From Pardosa pseudoannulata (taxonomy: Eukaryota > Arthropoda > Arachnida > Araneae > Lycosidae): a stretch of DNA of 64,000 nt. The position numbers and the translations under genes were made by a program. Positions 1-10,860 of this stretch are shown here, one piece after another (positions within the stretch are counted from its first letter, which is position 1; each line of letters opens with the position of its first letter). The notes under the pieces are model-generated. The model saw nothing but the letters and a program-made list of their open reading frames with translations, did no database searches and was not told where the DNA came from. The stretch lies in NCBI GenBank assembly GCA_032207245.1, contig CM063510.1, positions 48,651,995 to 48,715,994 on the forward strand. Direction: 5' to 3'.

Positions 1-545
1 TCCCCAAATTAGTTTTTATTTACCACGTACCACCTCCACGGTTACACGAATTCCTGGGGATCCACAGGAACAACTATGGGAAGCCTTTATTAATAGCCAG
101 ACATACAATGAGAGTTCAATAAAAGCGTCTAAAAACCGGTCAACTCTATGGAACGTACAGCAGTTGTCATCGTTGTTGAGGTATTTCGCCAAATACCAAC
201 GCCGTGGACTCGAGCTATTCGCTAATGACCGAGTCGGAAGAAGGAGAGGGGGGTTCAAACCCATCCCGCTTCTCCCCTCCCGAATGGAGTATTAATTATT
301 TGTCCACTATTCAATGGGATTCAACCCTTCGGCCTCCCTGTATCGGAGAGGGCCATTAAATATTTGCCCGCAGTACCGTCGCCGAGGAGCGTCGTCACGC
401 GTGCTTACCGTCGAAATCCGCCTCTAATGTAGCTCGATAGGGGGATAAGCCCGAAAGCAATGACCTGGCCACCCCTTTTTTTGAGTGCGGGGCTCCCAGG
501 GGGGCAGATGGTAGCTTCCATATGCTGAAATCTATGGATCAAGGT
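1..545 (-). repeat. GC-richer dispersed repeat, copy A
   Basis: This stretch is clearly richer in G and C than the surrounding DNA. Positions about 13-110 align with 1308-1406: both start TTTTTATTTACCA, then share ACCACCTC, a GGAGATCC/GGGGATCC block, CTATGGGAA and AGACATACAATAG-like text. Read on the minus strand the unit ends in TGGTAAATAAAAA, which resembles the A-rich tail of a retroposed sequence, so I place the element on the minus strand. An 82-codon minus-strand frame (16-264) lies inside it, but its product matches no family I know. The family is unidentified; a SINE or the 3' end of a larger retroelement are both possible. Confidence 0.5.
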
Positions 546-1300
546 GGAGTGCTAAGTGGTCAGATCATCGGGGAGAATTGTTCGAGAAGTGGTCGCATCT
601 GTTAGAGGAACTTTTGTCTCACTTGCGGTATCTGTTACTTTTCTGCGATTGTCGATCCTCAGCGTACACATAAATGCTCTAGGCGGGGTACGCATATATG
701 TATGCATAAATATGCCTACATATATGCGTGTAATACATTTGTATACATACTTGCTTGTACACAGGGGAAGCAGTTTTACCTTGAACTTATTTATTGAACT
801 TGATTGTATTTTTCCTCTATTGTGTAAAGAAAAAACTATATAATGAATTGTTTTAATACTATAGATTGTAAGTGAGTACATACAATTTTATTCAGATTTT
901 GAACTACATATTTTAATATTTTTGAACATTTAATAATTAAGTTTCAATTATAACCAAGATACAACTTCATGATGTACATCAGATCTACGTAGGATGTACC
1001 TTGGATGTATTGAGTTTTTTTTTTTTTTTTACTTTGGTAGTTTTAATTCGTAAATTAATATGTACTTGCCTCTAATATAACAGTGAATTAAGATATATAA
1101 AAATAAAATTTAATTACTAGAAACATGTTTTATTGCAGCCATGATTCTGAAGAAAATAAATACTAGTATAAGAATGAATTAGTATGGTTTCAAATTAAAA
1201 GACACATCATTAGATAAAGTATAACGGCTACACATAATTTTAGCAGATTATTTTACATTAAACCTTTCATAAAATACCAAATTGTTGCTCAAGCACCCCG
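546..1300. other. AT-rich DNA, no gene seen
   Basis: Overlapping open frames on the two strands (556-843 plus, 552-881 minus) look like mirror images caused by a low stop density at 550-680 and have no recognisable domain. The segment 690-760 is a purine/pyrimidine-alternating stretch rich in ATATGTATGCATA-like words. A T-run lies near 1015-1030. Nothing else is visible. Confidence 0.5.
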
Positions 1301-1307
1301 AAAAAAG

Positions 1308-1480
1308 TTTTTATTTACCATGAACCACCTCAATGGTAACACAGTTCCCTGGAGATCCGTTGTAACCTCTATGGGAACCAATGATTTAGACCTCGATAGA
1401 CATACAATAGCTGTAGTAATCAATGCCTCTGACTTCATAGTCAATCTCCCAAATTACTTATAGGGAGCTCCTCAGCTCTA
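1308..1480 (-). repeat. Dispersed repeat, copy B
   Basis: Second, more diverged copy of the unit at 13-110, in the same orientation and about 1.3 kb downstream. The similarity is clear to about 1406 and fades after it. The DNA from 1480 to 2190 shows no gene and no obvious repeat. Confidence 0.5.
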
Positions 1481-2191
1481 AACAAAAACTTGATAACTTT
1501 CAAATACCATTTTTCACATATGTTCCATTACACTGTAAGGAATATGAAAACTTAGTCTTCCCCTTTCCATCTACAAGGAGCCCCACGGTCTGGACAATAT
1601 TTCAGGATCTTAAGCCAAATACACCAATTATTCCCCGATTGTCAAATCTTTAGGAACAAACAATCAATAACCAATAAATGAAAATACCTATCTAAAGTTT
1701 CCATTAATGTTTTTTCACTCCCATCATATAAATTCATTACTAACGGGTTATTGTTTCTTTCTAACTTAATTTTAGAAATTCCCAATAAAAAAACAAAGAT
1801 CCCGTTGATCTAGGTACAGCACTGGGACTTTGCTCACACTACCTCTTCTCCTATTGCCTAGCTTCTCATTTTCATTTCAAACCAATACCCAGTTGAGCCA
1901 ATAGTTTGGTCTCTAAGATTCTTCCCCAACATATATCTTAGAAAAAACCTTACACCGATCGCTAGTTGTATTTCTTAATATTCGATTATGCAAATTTTGT
2001 GTGTCGGTATTGGTACTAAATGAACGTTAGTAAAGGGAGTTGCAAGTACACATTATCAATATGCTAAATCCAAAACTTTCAGCCATGAAATCGAATTAAT
2101 TGGTAAATTAGTGAAGAGGAAACAAGCAAAAAAAAAATATTTTCAATGAATAATAAATAACCTATCATCATTTAAATAAACAGTACAACAT

Positions 2192-2458
2192 ATGGCCAGG
2201 AATGAATGTGACAGAAAAAAAGCATACAATAATAAATTAACCATGAAACTTTCGGCTGTAATTAAAAGAGTAGCTCGTCAAACAAGTGGATCTTCAAATA
2301 TGGTTACTGCTTGTAAAGTTCTGATTAAGATCAACATGAACTTATCTATTCGTTCCATCCAATACAAGTTGAAGCTATTGGAATTTCACTACAACCAGGA
2401 GAAAAATGTTTGTCTTGTGACAAAATCTGACATTAGATATTTGGTGAAGAAGAAATAA
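2192..2458 (+). pseudogene. Possible Tc1/mariner N-terminal HTH remnant
   Basis: An 88-codon open frame. Residues about 25-65 read like the DNA-binding region of a Tc1-type transposase: RVARQTSG, then a stretch ending LSIRSIQYKLKLLEF, close to the usual pattern of serine/threonine-R-T-I-x-x-x-L-K followed by a short linker. The segment LVTKSDIRYLVK near the end resembles the L-T-x-x-x-R-x-x-W/F-A segment that follows the paired HTH in this superfamily. The frame stops at 2458, far short of a 330-350 residue transposase, and the next 300 bp hold only fragments. It may be the 5' half of the same dead element as 2780-3260, or a separate insertion. This rests on motif resemblance only. Confidence 0.35.
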
Positions 2459-2779
2459 TCAGCAATAAAGAGTTGTAGTATTTTTTAAGGTCTCCCAAAT
2501 GAAAGTGGTACTGTTGGTATTTCGCCATCCTGTTAAGATACAGAAGACTAAGTATGTACCCATAGGGGGCTCTGAATTCTGGCAAAGCATGTAGTAGCGT
2601 CACATTACGAAAGATGGTTGCGGGATAGCCTAGGAGAAAGTTCAACGGTATCATTCACGCCATAAATACTTCTACATGTTGTAAACATGCATTTGTGCAA
2701 TTTTTAACTATGGAAAATAGGAATACTGGAATACTGTCGAAATACATCATCTCATAAAAAATGTGCATTATATTGAGTG

Positions 2780-3260
2780 TATGTCACGCAGATCTGGTTC
2801 ATAGATGAGAGCTGGAAAAGTCATGCTTATCTACTTCTTCGACAATCAGCCATTGCTGTTGAAATGGTTGACTTCAAGCACCATTATTACCAGTATCTGT
2901 GCCACATTACATAACTTGAGAACAAAAATAAAGAATTGACTGTGGGATATGCTGTTATGCTGGGTTACAACCTTGCATGATAATACTTATCATCGTGTGG
3001 CTGTTATTGGTAAAACATTGTTAAATAATTGCATTCGGTGGCTCTGAAGCATCCTCCCTACATATCTGATTACTATTTCTTTAGTCACAAAAGATCTGGA
3101 GGAACAATGATATGCAGACAATAGTAAGGTCTAAGCTGTCGTTAAAAACTGGTTCCATGGAAAACACTGGAATATCCTTAACTTGTAAGGTATCCACCCT
3201 ATCATAGACGGCTGGGCCATCTGTTTCAACCTCCAAGTTTGCTACATCTATCCAATATGT
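2780..3260 (+). pseudogene. Decayed mariner-type transposase, C-terminal half
   Basis: Translated in shifting plus-strand frames, this DNA retains several mariner landmarks in the right order: IWFIDES near 2790 (the first catalytic aspartate block, WI.TDE), LHDNTYHRVA near 2970-3005 (from the second block, LHDNARPHVA), ILP and SDYYFFSHK near 3050-3090 (from the third block, PSDYHLF), KV.AVVKNWF near 3125-3155 (the EEVKNAV..WF segment), and GWAICFNLQ near 3210 (the C-terminal RWqKCi.lqGdY motif). Several stops and frame changes interrupt it, so it is dead. It is older than the mariner at 4632-6210. No terminal repeats were found for it. Confidence 0.6.
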
Positions 3261-4525
3261 TCGTATATATTACATTTTAATTTTTTACTAACAACAACAC
3301 TATTAAACTATTTGTTAAAATCAACTTCTGTGATACTTTCATTTGGTCAACCCTTATGACATCGAAACACGATCTTTTGAAGATGGTCCAGACAATCTGC
3401 AGGAGGAAAATGAGTATTTTTGGTCAGAAAAAAACCACTTTGAACTCGTGGTATAGGTATTCCTCTCTGTTCAAGAATATATTAGTGCATATGTTTGCAG
3501 GTTCTATGACAGCTAAGGTGTATAGCTATGTCTGATTGAATATATTTTTACCATGGATGCAGAACTCCGAGAGAATGAGGTTTAGGTCGATTTAACTTGA
3601 CCATACCTCAGTATTGGTCTGAATGGGATTGAAAGCCTATAGAAGGTGATATTGTACACTGTTTATGAAAAATAATAATTTCATCACGATTGACAAATAC
3701 GTTAAAATGTTCAACAAACGGTAAAATTTATCGAAGTCTATGGTAAGGACAGAATTGAAAATTGATTTTACAGATGGAACTAAAGGCTTATAAAGGTGAC
3801 AGAAAATAAAGGGGAAAATGTAGAATATTATGTGTTAGTTAAAACTTTTGATTACGTTGTTATATATGCATCAAAACTCATGCATACGAAAAAAGGTTTT
3901 GCGTTTTATTTTTAATAATGAGTTTTAAGTTTTATGAAGAACTTATTGTTTAAAAGATTTTAAATGTTTTTTCGAGATTAGTATGCTATATTAGTTCTAA
4001 TATTACTTATTCTGAAAATTTATACTGCTATCATTGCTAATATATAGGGTAGGGATACTCAAGTCGTACCTCTTAAGAAAAATTTTGAATTCATCCGAAA
4101 TTTACAAAAACTAAAGAAAGAAATTTTAACAGTAAAACATCAGTAAAAAAGTTTGCTTTGATGAAAAATAATTTGCATTTTAAAAAAATCGTAACCTTTA
4201 TTTAGGAATCTTAATTTCCAAGATTGAAGGTTCGCCGTGAAGCGGCTAATCTTTCATAATTCAGCCGAATCTCTTCTTGTTGAAATTTTACTATCTCTTG
4301 TAGAGGGCAAGAGACCTTGAATTTCGTTTTATACTAAAATATTCAACTTTTAACTGTATTATAAGGAGTATAAATAATGCAGTAGCATAAAACATAGACT
4401 CTAAAACCTACAATAAAGAATTAAGTTTGGAACTAGAGTAAATTCAGTCATCCAAACAATATTTAATAAAATCAGTAAAAAACTATAAAAAAACGCATTT
4501 ATTAAAGTAGTATACATAAACATAA
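3261..4525. other. AT-rich DNA, no gene seen
   Basis: No frame of useful length and no recognisable domain. A small GC-richer patch at 4230-4275 has no identifiable content. Confidence 0.5.
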
Positions 4526-4529
4526 ATTA

Positions 4530-4590
4530 ATTGTAATGTAAAATTAAAAGCAATATTTATTATTCTCTGGTTCGGATACTTGTATAGAAA
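4530..4590 (+). repeat. Direct repeat left of mariner
   Basis: Matches 6350-6423 in the same orientation. The shared core is TAAAATTAAAAGCAATATTT followed by a TTCT-GG-TC block and GTATAG. It sits about 40 bp outside the left end of the mariner. Confidence 0.55.
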
Positions 4591-4633
4591 TTTAATCATT
4601 CGAACGAGATTCTTTAATAAAAGAAGCAACGTA

Positions 4634-4661
4634 CGAGGGTTGCTTTTTAAGTTTTTACAAA
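4634..4661 (+). repeat. mariner left terminal inverted repeat
   Basis: 28 bp, 25 identical to the reverse complement of 6181-6208. The mismatches are at positions 4, 8 and 11 from the outer end. Confidence 0.88.
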
Positions 4662-4663
4662 AA

Positions 4664-5734
4664 TTAGGAAGAAAAAAAATTTTTGGGAAACAAACACTTT
4701 TGTTGCTTTTCAAAATATTCACCTTTATGATTTATACACTTTTCTATCCTTTCAAACCAATTCTTGAAAAAGCTTTTCCACTCTGAAATTGATATATCAA
4801 AAATATGGTTTTGGAAGGCATCAATAGCTTCTTCGGGTGATGAAAATTGCTGCCAACGAAATTTTTTGTTTGACATAAGGGAACAAGAAAAAGTCGTTAG
4901 GTGACCGATCAGAAGAATATGGGCAATGGAATATTAATTTGATAGTTTTATCCTTCAAATAATCAACTGTTTCACGTGCTGTGTGGGAGCTGGCGTTGTC
5001 GTGATGAAGAATGATGCGCCGATTTTTGTTGTTTTTCCTGTTTTTGTTGATGATACCATTTAGCTTTAACAGTTTTTTGATCCTCTAAAGAACTGGTTGC
5101 GATATGTCCTGTAACGCCGAAGAAATAAGCAATCATTTTCATGGAAGTGCTTCGTGAACGAACAACTTTCGTGAGATTCAGTTCACCTTGAAAAACCCAG
5201 ACAGTAAGTAGACTGTTGTTTAGTTTTCGGCTTATACGAATATATCCAAGTTCCATCGCCTGTAACGATGTTGTGTACGGATTTTGCTGATCCCAATTTG
5301 AATTTTTTTTTTTACATTTCCTTCCACCAATTTTGCACGAGGCTCTTTTTGAGATGCTGTCAAATTGTGCGGAATCCATCTGGAAGAAATCTTTTTAGCA
5401 GCTAAATGTTCATGCAAAATCGAATGTATTGCAGTCTATGATATACCAAGGGACGTCTCGGTCTCACGATACGTGACGTGATCTTCTTCAATCATCTTGC
5501 GCACAGCATTGACGTTCTTTGGAATCACTACCGATTTTGGTCGTCCTTCTCGAGATTCATCACTGACTGACTCACGACCACGACGAAATTCTGCAAACTA
5601 ATCATAAACTGTCTTTTCTGGTGGTGATTCACTACCAAAAGTTTCACGAAAAGATTCTAGGCATTCTTGTCGAATGAGTCCTTTCTTAAAATCATAAATA
5701 TCATCCAACGGAAGCCTTCACGAGTTGCCTCCAT
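4664..5734 (-). pseudogene. mariner transposase, frameshifted
   Basis: Cut-and-paste DDD transposase relic. The minus-strand start at 5734 reads MEATREGFRW. After one frame change comes YDFKKGLI, a Q-ECLESFRETFG block and RRGRESVSDESREGRPKSV, typical of the mariner N-terminal HTH region. The catalytic blocks are all visible in shifting frames: VTGDGTWIYSYKP near 5255 (first Asp), ILHHDNASSHTA near 4990 (second Asp) and CPYSSDRSPNDFFLF near 4900 (third Asp in ND, fitting D34D spacing). The C-terminus carries FSSPEEAIDAF, then WFERIEKCINHKGEYFEKQ. At least four frameshifts and a few stops disrupt it, so it cannot make an active enzyme. Total coding length (about 1.07 kb) fits the family's roughly 345 residues. 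The frames at 4972-5379, 5232-5417 and 4664-4876 are its surviving pieces. Confidence 0.9.
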
Positions 5735-5755
5735 TTTTTCCTTCGCATGCTTCTT

Positions 5756-6060
5756 TTAAGGCCCCTCCACACTATGGTCCAATGCAAGCCATTACCACAG
5801 TCTGGAAGGAGTATGGCTTATTGTGGTCGATGGTGGCAGACGATAAAATAGCCTTGGCGGAGGATGGCTTCGGAGGCGGTTTTTCTCCAAAGATCAACAG
5901 CAGCCAGATAAACAACTTAAGTTTGCAGTACACCCTATGGACGAATCCAGGCGCTAGGCTCATTTAGTGACCCAGCGTGTGGACGCAACCCGTGAACTAT
6001 CGTTCAAAGTCACCATCAGGAAGTGGTGAAAGATTGACCATAGTGTGGAGGCTACATTAA
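5756..6060. mobile_element. TTAA-flanked MITE inside the mariner
   Basis: A 305-bp insertion bounded by TTAA at 5756-5759 and 6057-6060. Near each end are inverted copies of CTCCACACTATGGTC (from 5765 on the left, ending about 6051 on the right), each 5-6 bp inside the TTAA and continuing as CAAT or AAT. It is GC-richer than its host. It splits the mariner between its transposase start (5734) and its right TIR (6181). TTAA target duplication is characteristic of piggyBac-like and Kolobok-like elements, so this is probably a non-autonomous derivative of such a family. Open frames on both strands inside it (5725-5967, 5772-5963) have no recognisable domain. Confidence 0.8.
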
Positions 6061-6180
6061 ACAGTCACTGTATACAAAATAAGCAGGTGATTTGAGATGC
6101 CACTGATTCCAAGATTAAAAAAAAATGTGAATTTTATAAATATCCTGAAGATAAATTTCATTGGCGCCTTCTATTGGTCG

Positions 6181-6208
6181 TTTGTAAAAACTTAAAAGGC
6201 GACCTTCG
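6181..6208 (-). repeat. mariner right terminal inverted repeat
   Basis: 28-bp partner of 4634-4661, followed directly by TA at 6209-6210. Confidence 0.88.
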
Positions 6209-6349
6209 TATAAAAAACCAATTTTTTTTAAATGGATAAAAGAGAATAAAATAACCTTCTTTTCTATTACCACAACAATTGATATTTTCATGAATAAAAA
6301 TAAAACGTGCTGGACGGCCACGTAATATTTTATATTTTTTATAATATAA

Positions 6350-6423
6350 ATTCATTCAATCATAAATTCTAATATAAAATTAAAAGCAATATTTATTCTG
6401 TTCTGGACCAGATCATCGTATAG
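6350..6423 (+). repeat. Direct repeat right of mariner
   Basis: Second copy of the unit at 4530-4590, starting about 140 bp beyond the right mariner end. It shares TAAAATTAAAAGCAATATTT and the following TTCTGGACCAGATC-like block. Confidence 0.55.
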
Positions 6424-6560
6424 TCAAATGTCTAAGGCTTGGTTTTTGAAAGGGCTCAGACAAAGTAGTACTGGATAATATAAAAAGGGATAAGAAATCT
6501 TGGATTTTTAGTTTTTAAAATGTTCAATATTTTATTATAATGTTTTTTTAGATATAAGAA

Positions 6561-6634
6561 CATTATAGTAAAATGCTCTTACTATAATGAGTATAAATAA
6601 CTTCATTAATTTTTATAATGAGCATTATAAAAAT
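6561..6634. repeat. Two adjacent perfect hairpins
   Basis: First hairpin: CATTATAGTAA (6561-6571) and its exact reverse complement at 6579-6589, with a 7-nt loop. Second: ATTTTTATAATG (6609-6620) and its exact complement at 6623-6634, with a 2-nt loop. Similar ATTATAA words recur on both sides, so this may be the worn core of a fold-back element. Confidence 0.6.
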
Positions 6635-9414
6635 ATGGGCATAAATATTTTTATAGTGAGCTTAAATAACTTTGTTACATAATTATATAATCACTTAGAA
6701 ACATTTTTCGACTTAAAATTTTTCTCTTGAAGCAACATTTATTAAAAATGTTTTAACTGCGCTGCATATTAAGCAATTGCTTACATTTTTTCTATATATT
6801 TTCATAGTTTGTATAAAAACAAAACTGGGTATCAAATTTTAAGTATGTTTAATAGAGTTATAGGATAATATATATGACACAAAGTTTTAATTTTTTTTCA
6901 TTGTTTCATGGTATTAAATTCTCTGTAACTTGAGAAAATTCTTTATAATTTAAAAATGCATACCTAGTTTTATGGCAAACAGACAACGTCCAAAAACATT
7001 AAAGGGACTGGGATAAAATAAGACTGAAACATTTTGCAGTCCCTGATTTGATTCCAAAAGCATCAGACATAAAAGTATTTTTTTATGTTTAAAAATAAAA
7101 ATTTGCGTCAAAAAAAAGTTTTAGTAATAAAATAGTAATAATAAATAAAATAAAATTATTTAGTAATAAAATAATTATTCTACTGGGAAAATTTTGGGAA
7201 AATACTTTTTAAGACTAAAATATTTCTACTTTAGTTTTTCATTTGAAAGGTCCCTTGTTTCCATAATTATAATAAAATAATAGATCATTTTGTTGGATTA
7301 AAGACTAGAAAGAAGAGTTTTTAAATAAAGTTTTTTTCCATATTTACATACTTTCTTTGGACATTTAACAAAACAATTTAGTTTTTTAAATCTTATAAAA
7401 AAACTGTTCAAATGTTTCTAGAAAAAATAAAATATATTGTATATTATATATTTTTCATTAATAAAACTATTATTTTAGTTTTTCTCTTTATTTAGTCTTG
7501 TTTTATTCCTTGTTTCATACTTTTTTGTATGTTCTATTTGTTATCTAAGAGGGAAAAGTCATGGTAAAAAAAAAAACGTTTAGGAGGACCAAAGTCGTTT
7601 AATTCAATCCTGATTATGTTATATGTTAAACGATGCTTAATGAATTAAAACTTATTGTCTAAATAGTTTTTATACAAAAATTTAAAAATTTTAGGAATAG
7701 AAAATTTGTGTAAAAGCTGTCATTCAGCTTCAAAGAATCAATTATTTTGTTTAAAATACATAAGGACTTTGAATATTTAATTTATATTTATCAGTATATT
7801 TATCAGTACATTTAATTTATATTTATCCATGAGAAATTTAAACATCCAAAATGATATTCGTTTCAGATTTCGAAGACAAGTATAAAGTTCAAAATAAATA
7901 GAAATTTATTAAAGATGCTTACAATTTTATTAATTGAATATATTTATGTGTTAATACTTATGTAATAATACAACCACACTTTTTTCCTTTATAAAAGATT
8001 TGAATGTTCCCGAGTAGCAGGAAAAATAATTATTCTCTTTAGTTAAATTTTATATAAAAGAGTATTTTTATAAATTTTTTTATATTATATTATATTTTTA
8101 GTTATAATTATTTACTATATATGCGTATTAGCCAGAGAGTTATATTCATTTTTGTATTATGTGTTCTAAATTTATATAGAAATAAAGCAGGATATATATT
8201 TTTACTTTGGTTAAATACTGTTCATAGTAAGATAATTATTTCATGTAATTGTAAATTATTAATTATTATTTTGTTTTGACATTTTACCCTTTATTTTGCT
8301 GTGTCAAACCCTCTGTAGTTCGATAATTACGTTTATAAAGATGATTCATATATTTTACTGACAAATACATTAATAGACAATATCAAATAGAGAGGGAAAC
8401 TGAGAATAAAACTAATGAACAGGATCAATTTAAATCCCTTATGTGATATTAAAAATTTCAAATAAGAAAATGTAATTTTAAAAACTATCTCAACGTTTTA
8501 AACGCGAGAACTGAAAGGGTTGTATAGAAAAAAAAATCCAGAATATCGGTATTTTGGGAGCGTAGTTCACCGCTAGGGGGCACTTTCAGAAGCAGAATGC
8601 AGTAATCCTATTGGCTGTTCATGAAAGGTGTTATTCAACTTTTGCTTAGACTTTTTATAGATATTTTCACGATTATATATCATACATAATTATTCTGAAG
8701 CAATAAATAGAGAAATTTAGTCTCTTTTATTAGAAAAATTCAGTCAATCACAGTCTGTTTTAAAATCATTAAAAAGTTGCAATTTTATACTTGATGACAA
8801 TAAAACTTATTTTCTATTTATTTTTGTATAAACTGTTATGCAATTCTTGACGCATTAACCAATATAAATAAATTTATATTGTTACTGTTTCAAACTAAGA
8901 TAAATTTAATAGTAGAGATTTACCACTGATGGCACTGAGTTAATTTTTTCTTTCTTTATTTCCTCTTAATTTGTCTTTCCAACTTTTTTCTGTATATTAT
9001 TTTTTAAAATCTTCTTTCATTAGTTACCTCATTGTTTAGAATTTAATAAAATCATGTTTTATAGTGGTTTGTTGTGTAACAAATTAAAGTTTATTTGTTT
9101 ATACTACAAGCACTAGTGTATTACTATAGTACAAATACTATTATTTTTGTTATAGCAACGTACTTATAACAATGCAAACTATAACAATGGCTCTATAACA
9201 AATTAAATATGTAGCTGCAATGTATAGTTTGGTGCATAATTTGATGATTTTTTAAAATTTCTACTAGTCTCTATGCCCGAGGGTATGTTTAGTTCAAACA
9301 TATATTGCTCATTTTAAGAGAAACTGTTCTTAACTTTAAAAAAAAATGTTATAAATCACACTATGTTAGTTTTTGCAACATTTTGTTTCTCTTCTTCTTG
9401 TTTTGTTAGTTTTA
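6635..9414. other. AT-rich DNA, no gene seen
   Basis: Long low-complexity AT-rich sequence with short A and T runs. No frame exceeds noise. The one notable short motif is the CTCF-like site at 8570-8584. Confidence 0.5.
8570..8584 (+). promoter_or_regulatory. CTCF-like motif
   Basis: CCGCTAGGGGGCACT matches the bilaterian CTCF core (CCASYAGRKGGCRSY) at every position except the third. The surrounding kilobases are AT-rich, so a G-run of this form stands out. Binding is inferred, not shown. Confidence 0.4.
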
Positions 9415-9415
9415 G

Positions 9416-9490
<75 letters not shown>
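9416..9490. repeat. (TA)n microsatellite
   Basis: Uninterrupted TA dinucleotide run of about 75 bp, followed by AATTTGCTAAATATATATAT. Confidence 0.95.
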
Positions 9491-9494
<4 letters not shown>

Positions 9495-9849
9495 GCTAAA
9501 TATATATATTAAAGTTACTTAAGCAATGAGTTTTTTAAAAAATGGTAAACAGCAATCTAATTCAAGGAGAGTAATATGCAATAATTTACTAAAAATGGTA
9601 ATGCTTTCAAGACACAAAAGGTTATAAAAAAATTATAATTAGAGTACTTCTTGTTTTAGAAATTGTTACTTTTTTTTACCTCAATTCGTTTAATTTATTC
9701 AGCCAAAATATACAGAAGACACCACAAAAATTTAGAACAAATAGTTCTGATGAAAAATAACTGATTATAGAGGAAAGTTAATGTTGAGAGAAAGCATCAA
9801 TCTGCATAAAATAATCGAAAAAACTTTAAAAGCAACTTTATACCACTGA

Positions 9850-10860
9850 ACTCTCTCTCTTTTTTTCGCGGCAACACAGGATGAGGTCCATGTATAAAAA
9901 ATTAGGATTCAGGGTATTGCTCTTTGGTGGCAAATATTTATAGATTTCGACCAAATTGGTTGTAAAATTTAATGACTTGAACTCGAGGACCGTCGAGCAG
10001 TCTGCTGTTCACTTCAGAGACTTTGCCGGTTGACCCCTGCATTGAACCCTCTTCAAAGTTCATCCGTTCCTTCAAGACTAAAGAGTAAGATACGGATTTC
10101 TTCAGTTCAAGGGGTTAACGGTTTTTGAACTGGAAGGGTTAACGTACCGCTTTTTTACCTTACCCCTTTCAAAGATTTTTTTTTCACTTCGGCATAAAGC
10201 CCTACCCCCGGGTCTACAACCCCCATTGTACTCAAAGGGTAAATGTACCCCTGGGTGCGGGCGGTCCCTAACCCCAGGGGTTTGAAAAAAAGGGTTAAAA
10301 AACCCCTAAATGGTGCTGAAGAAGAAGGTTCCGAAGAGGGTAAGGCAATTTTTTTCCCGGCGAGTCCCGTGCGGACGGAGCTATCCGCAGATGTTAGGCA
10401 GGATCCATAAAAGTAATCCAGGTGACACTGGCTTTTTTTGATCGTGTAATCGTTTGTGCCAATAGTTACAAAACGTTGACCTACGGTACTGTGACCTATC
10501 CCTTTTCACGGAGCCGAGTTCTTGCACTTATCTTCAAAGGGTTCGGAGTCACTTCTTCGAGATGCGTGCGTGTCAGTGACACGCGCCAAGCAGCTGGTGG
10601 CACCCTGAAATATTGATGTGTTGGCAGCCGTTTTTTAAGACGGCACGAGCCAATTTTTTTTAAATTCGGAAAGTAGAAAAACTCAGGTCCACTTCCTTCC
10701 TTTTTTTAAGCAGCTGAAAAACTGGCCACCGTTTGCAGCCAATGAGGCATTCTGAGACGTTCTATTGGCCTACGATTGACGCTTCAAGTACCAATTGCGA
10801 TTGGTCTCAGTAAAAATTTTTGCATCGCCAATGGAAATGGAAGGGTTAAATACCTATGGA
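9850..10860. other. GC-richer island with promoter-like end
   Basis: A kilobase with many CpG words (10330-10620 especially), short C and G runs and repeated GGGTTAA/TTAACCC words. It holds a near-palindrome GCGTGTCA-G-TGACACGC at 10568-10584, a 64-codon frame (10422-10616) with no domain, and a CCAAT-box cluster at its right end. It could be a host promoter, an LTR, or an unrecognised repeat; the sequence does not decide. Confidence 0.45.
10739..10832. promoter_or_regulatory. Cluster of five CCAAT/ATTGG boxes
   Basis: CCAAT at 10739, 10791 and 10828, and its reverse ATTGG at 10764 and 10800, all within 94 bp. Gaps are mostly 25-28 bp. CCAAT boxes bind NF-Y and are typical of promoters and LTRs. 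No TATA box or transcription start is evident nearby. Confidence 0.45.

Larger units (their letters stand above)
4632..6210 (-). mobile_element. mariner element, nested MITE inside
   Basis: A near-complete but dead mariner element. Its terminal inverted repeats are 4634-4661 and 6181-6208: the outer ends read CGAGGGTTGC and CGAAGGTCGC and both continue into TTTTAAGTTTTTACAAA, giving 25 of 28 matching positions. Each end is bordered by TA (4632-4633 and 6209-6210), the expected mariner target duplication. The span is 1579 bp, but removing the TTAA element at 5756-6060 leaves about 1.28 kb, the usual mariner length. The transposase is on the minus strand. The end-to-end structure and modest TIR divergence suggest a younger insertion than the relic at 2.2-3.3 kb. 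Confidence 0.9.

Noticed and set aside
556..881. 95- and 109-codon frames on opposite strands
   Set aside because: Mirror-image frames caused by a stop-poor patch, with no splice signals or domain.
5725..5967. 80-codon plus frame and 63-codon minus frame
   Set aside because: Both lie within the TTAA MITE or cross its edge into the mariner, with no domain.
6115..6355. Two minus frames of 65-68 codons
   Set aside because: They run through the mariner right TIR and AT-rich flank.
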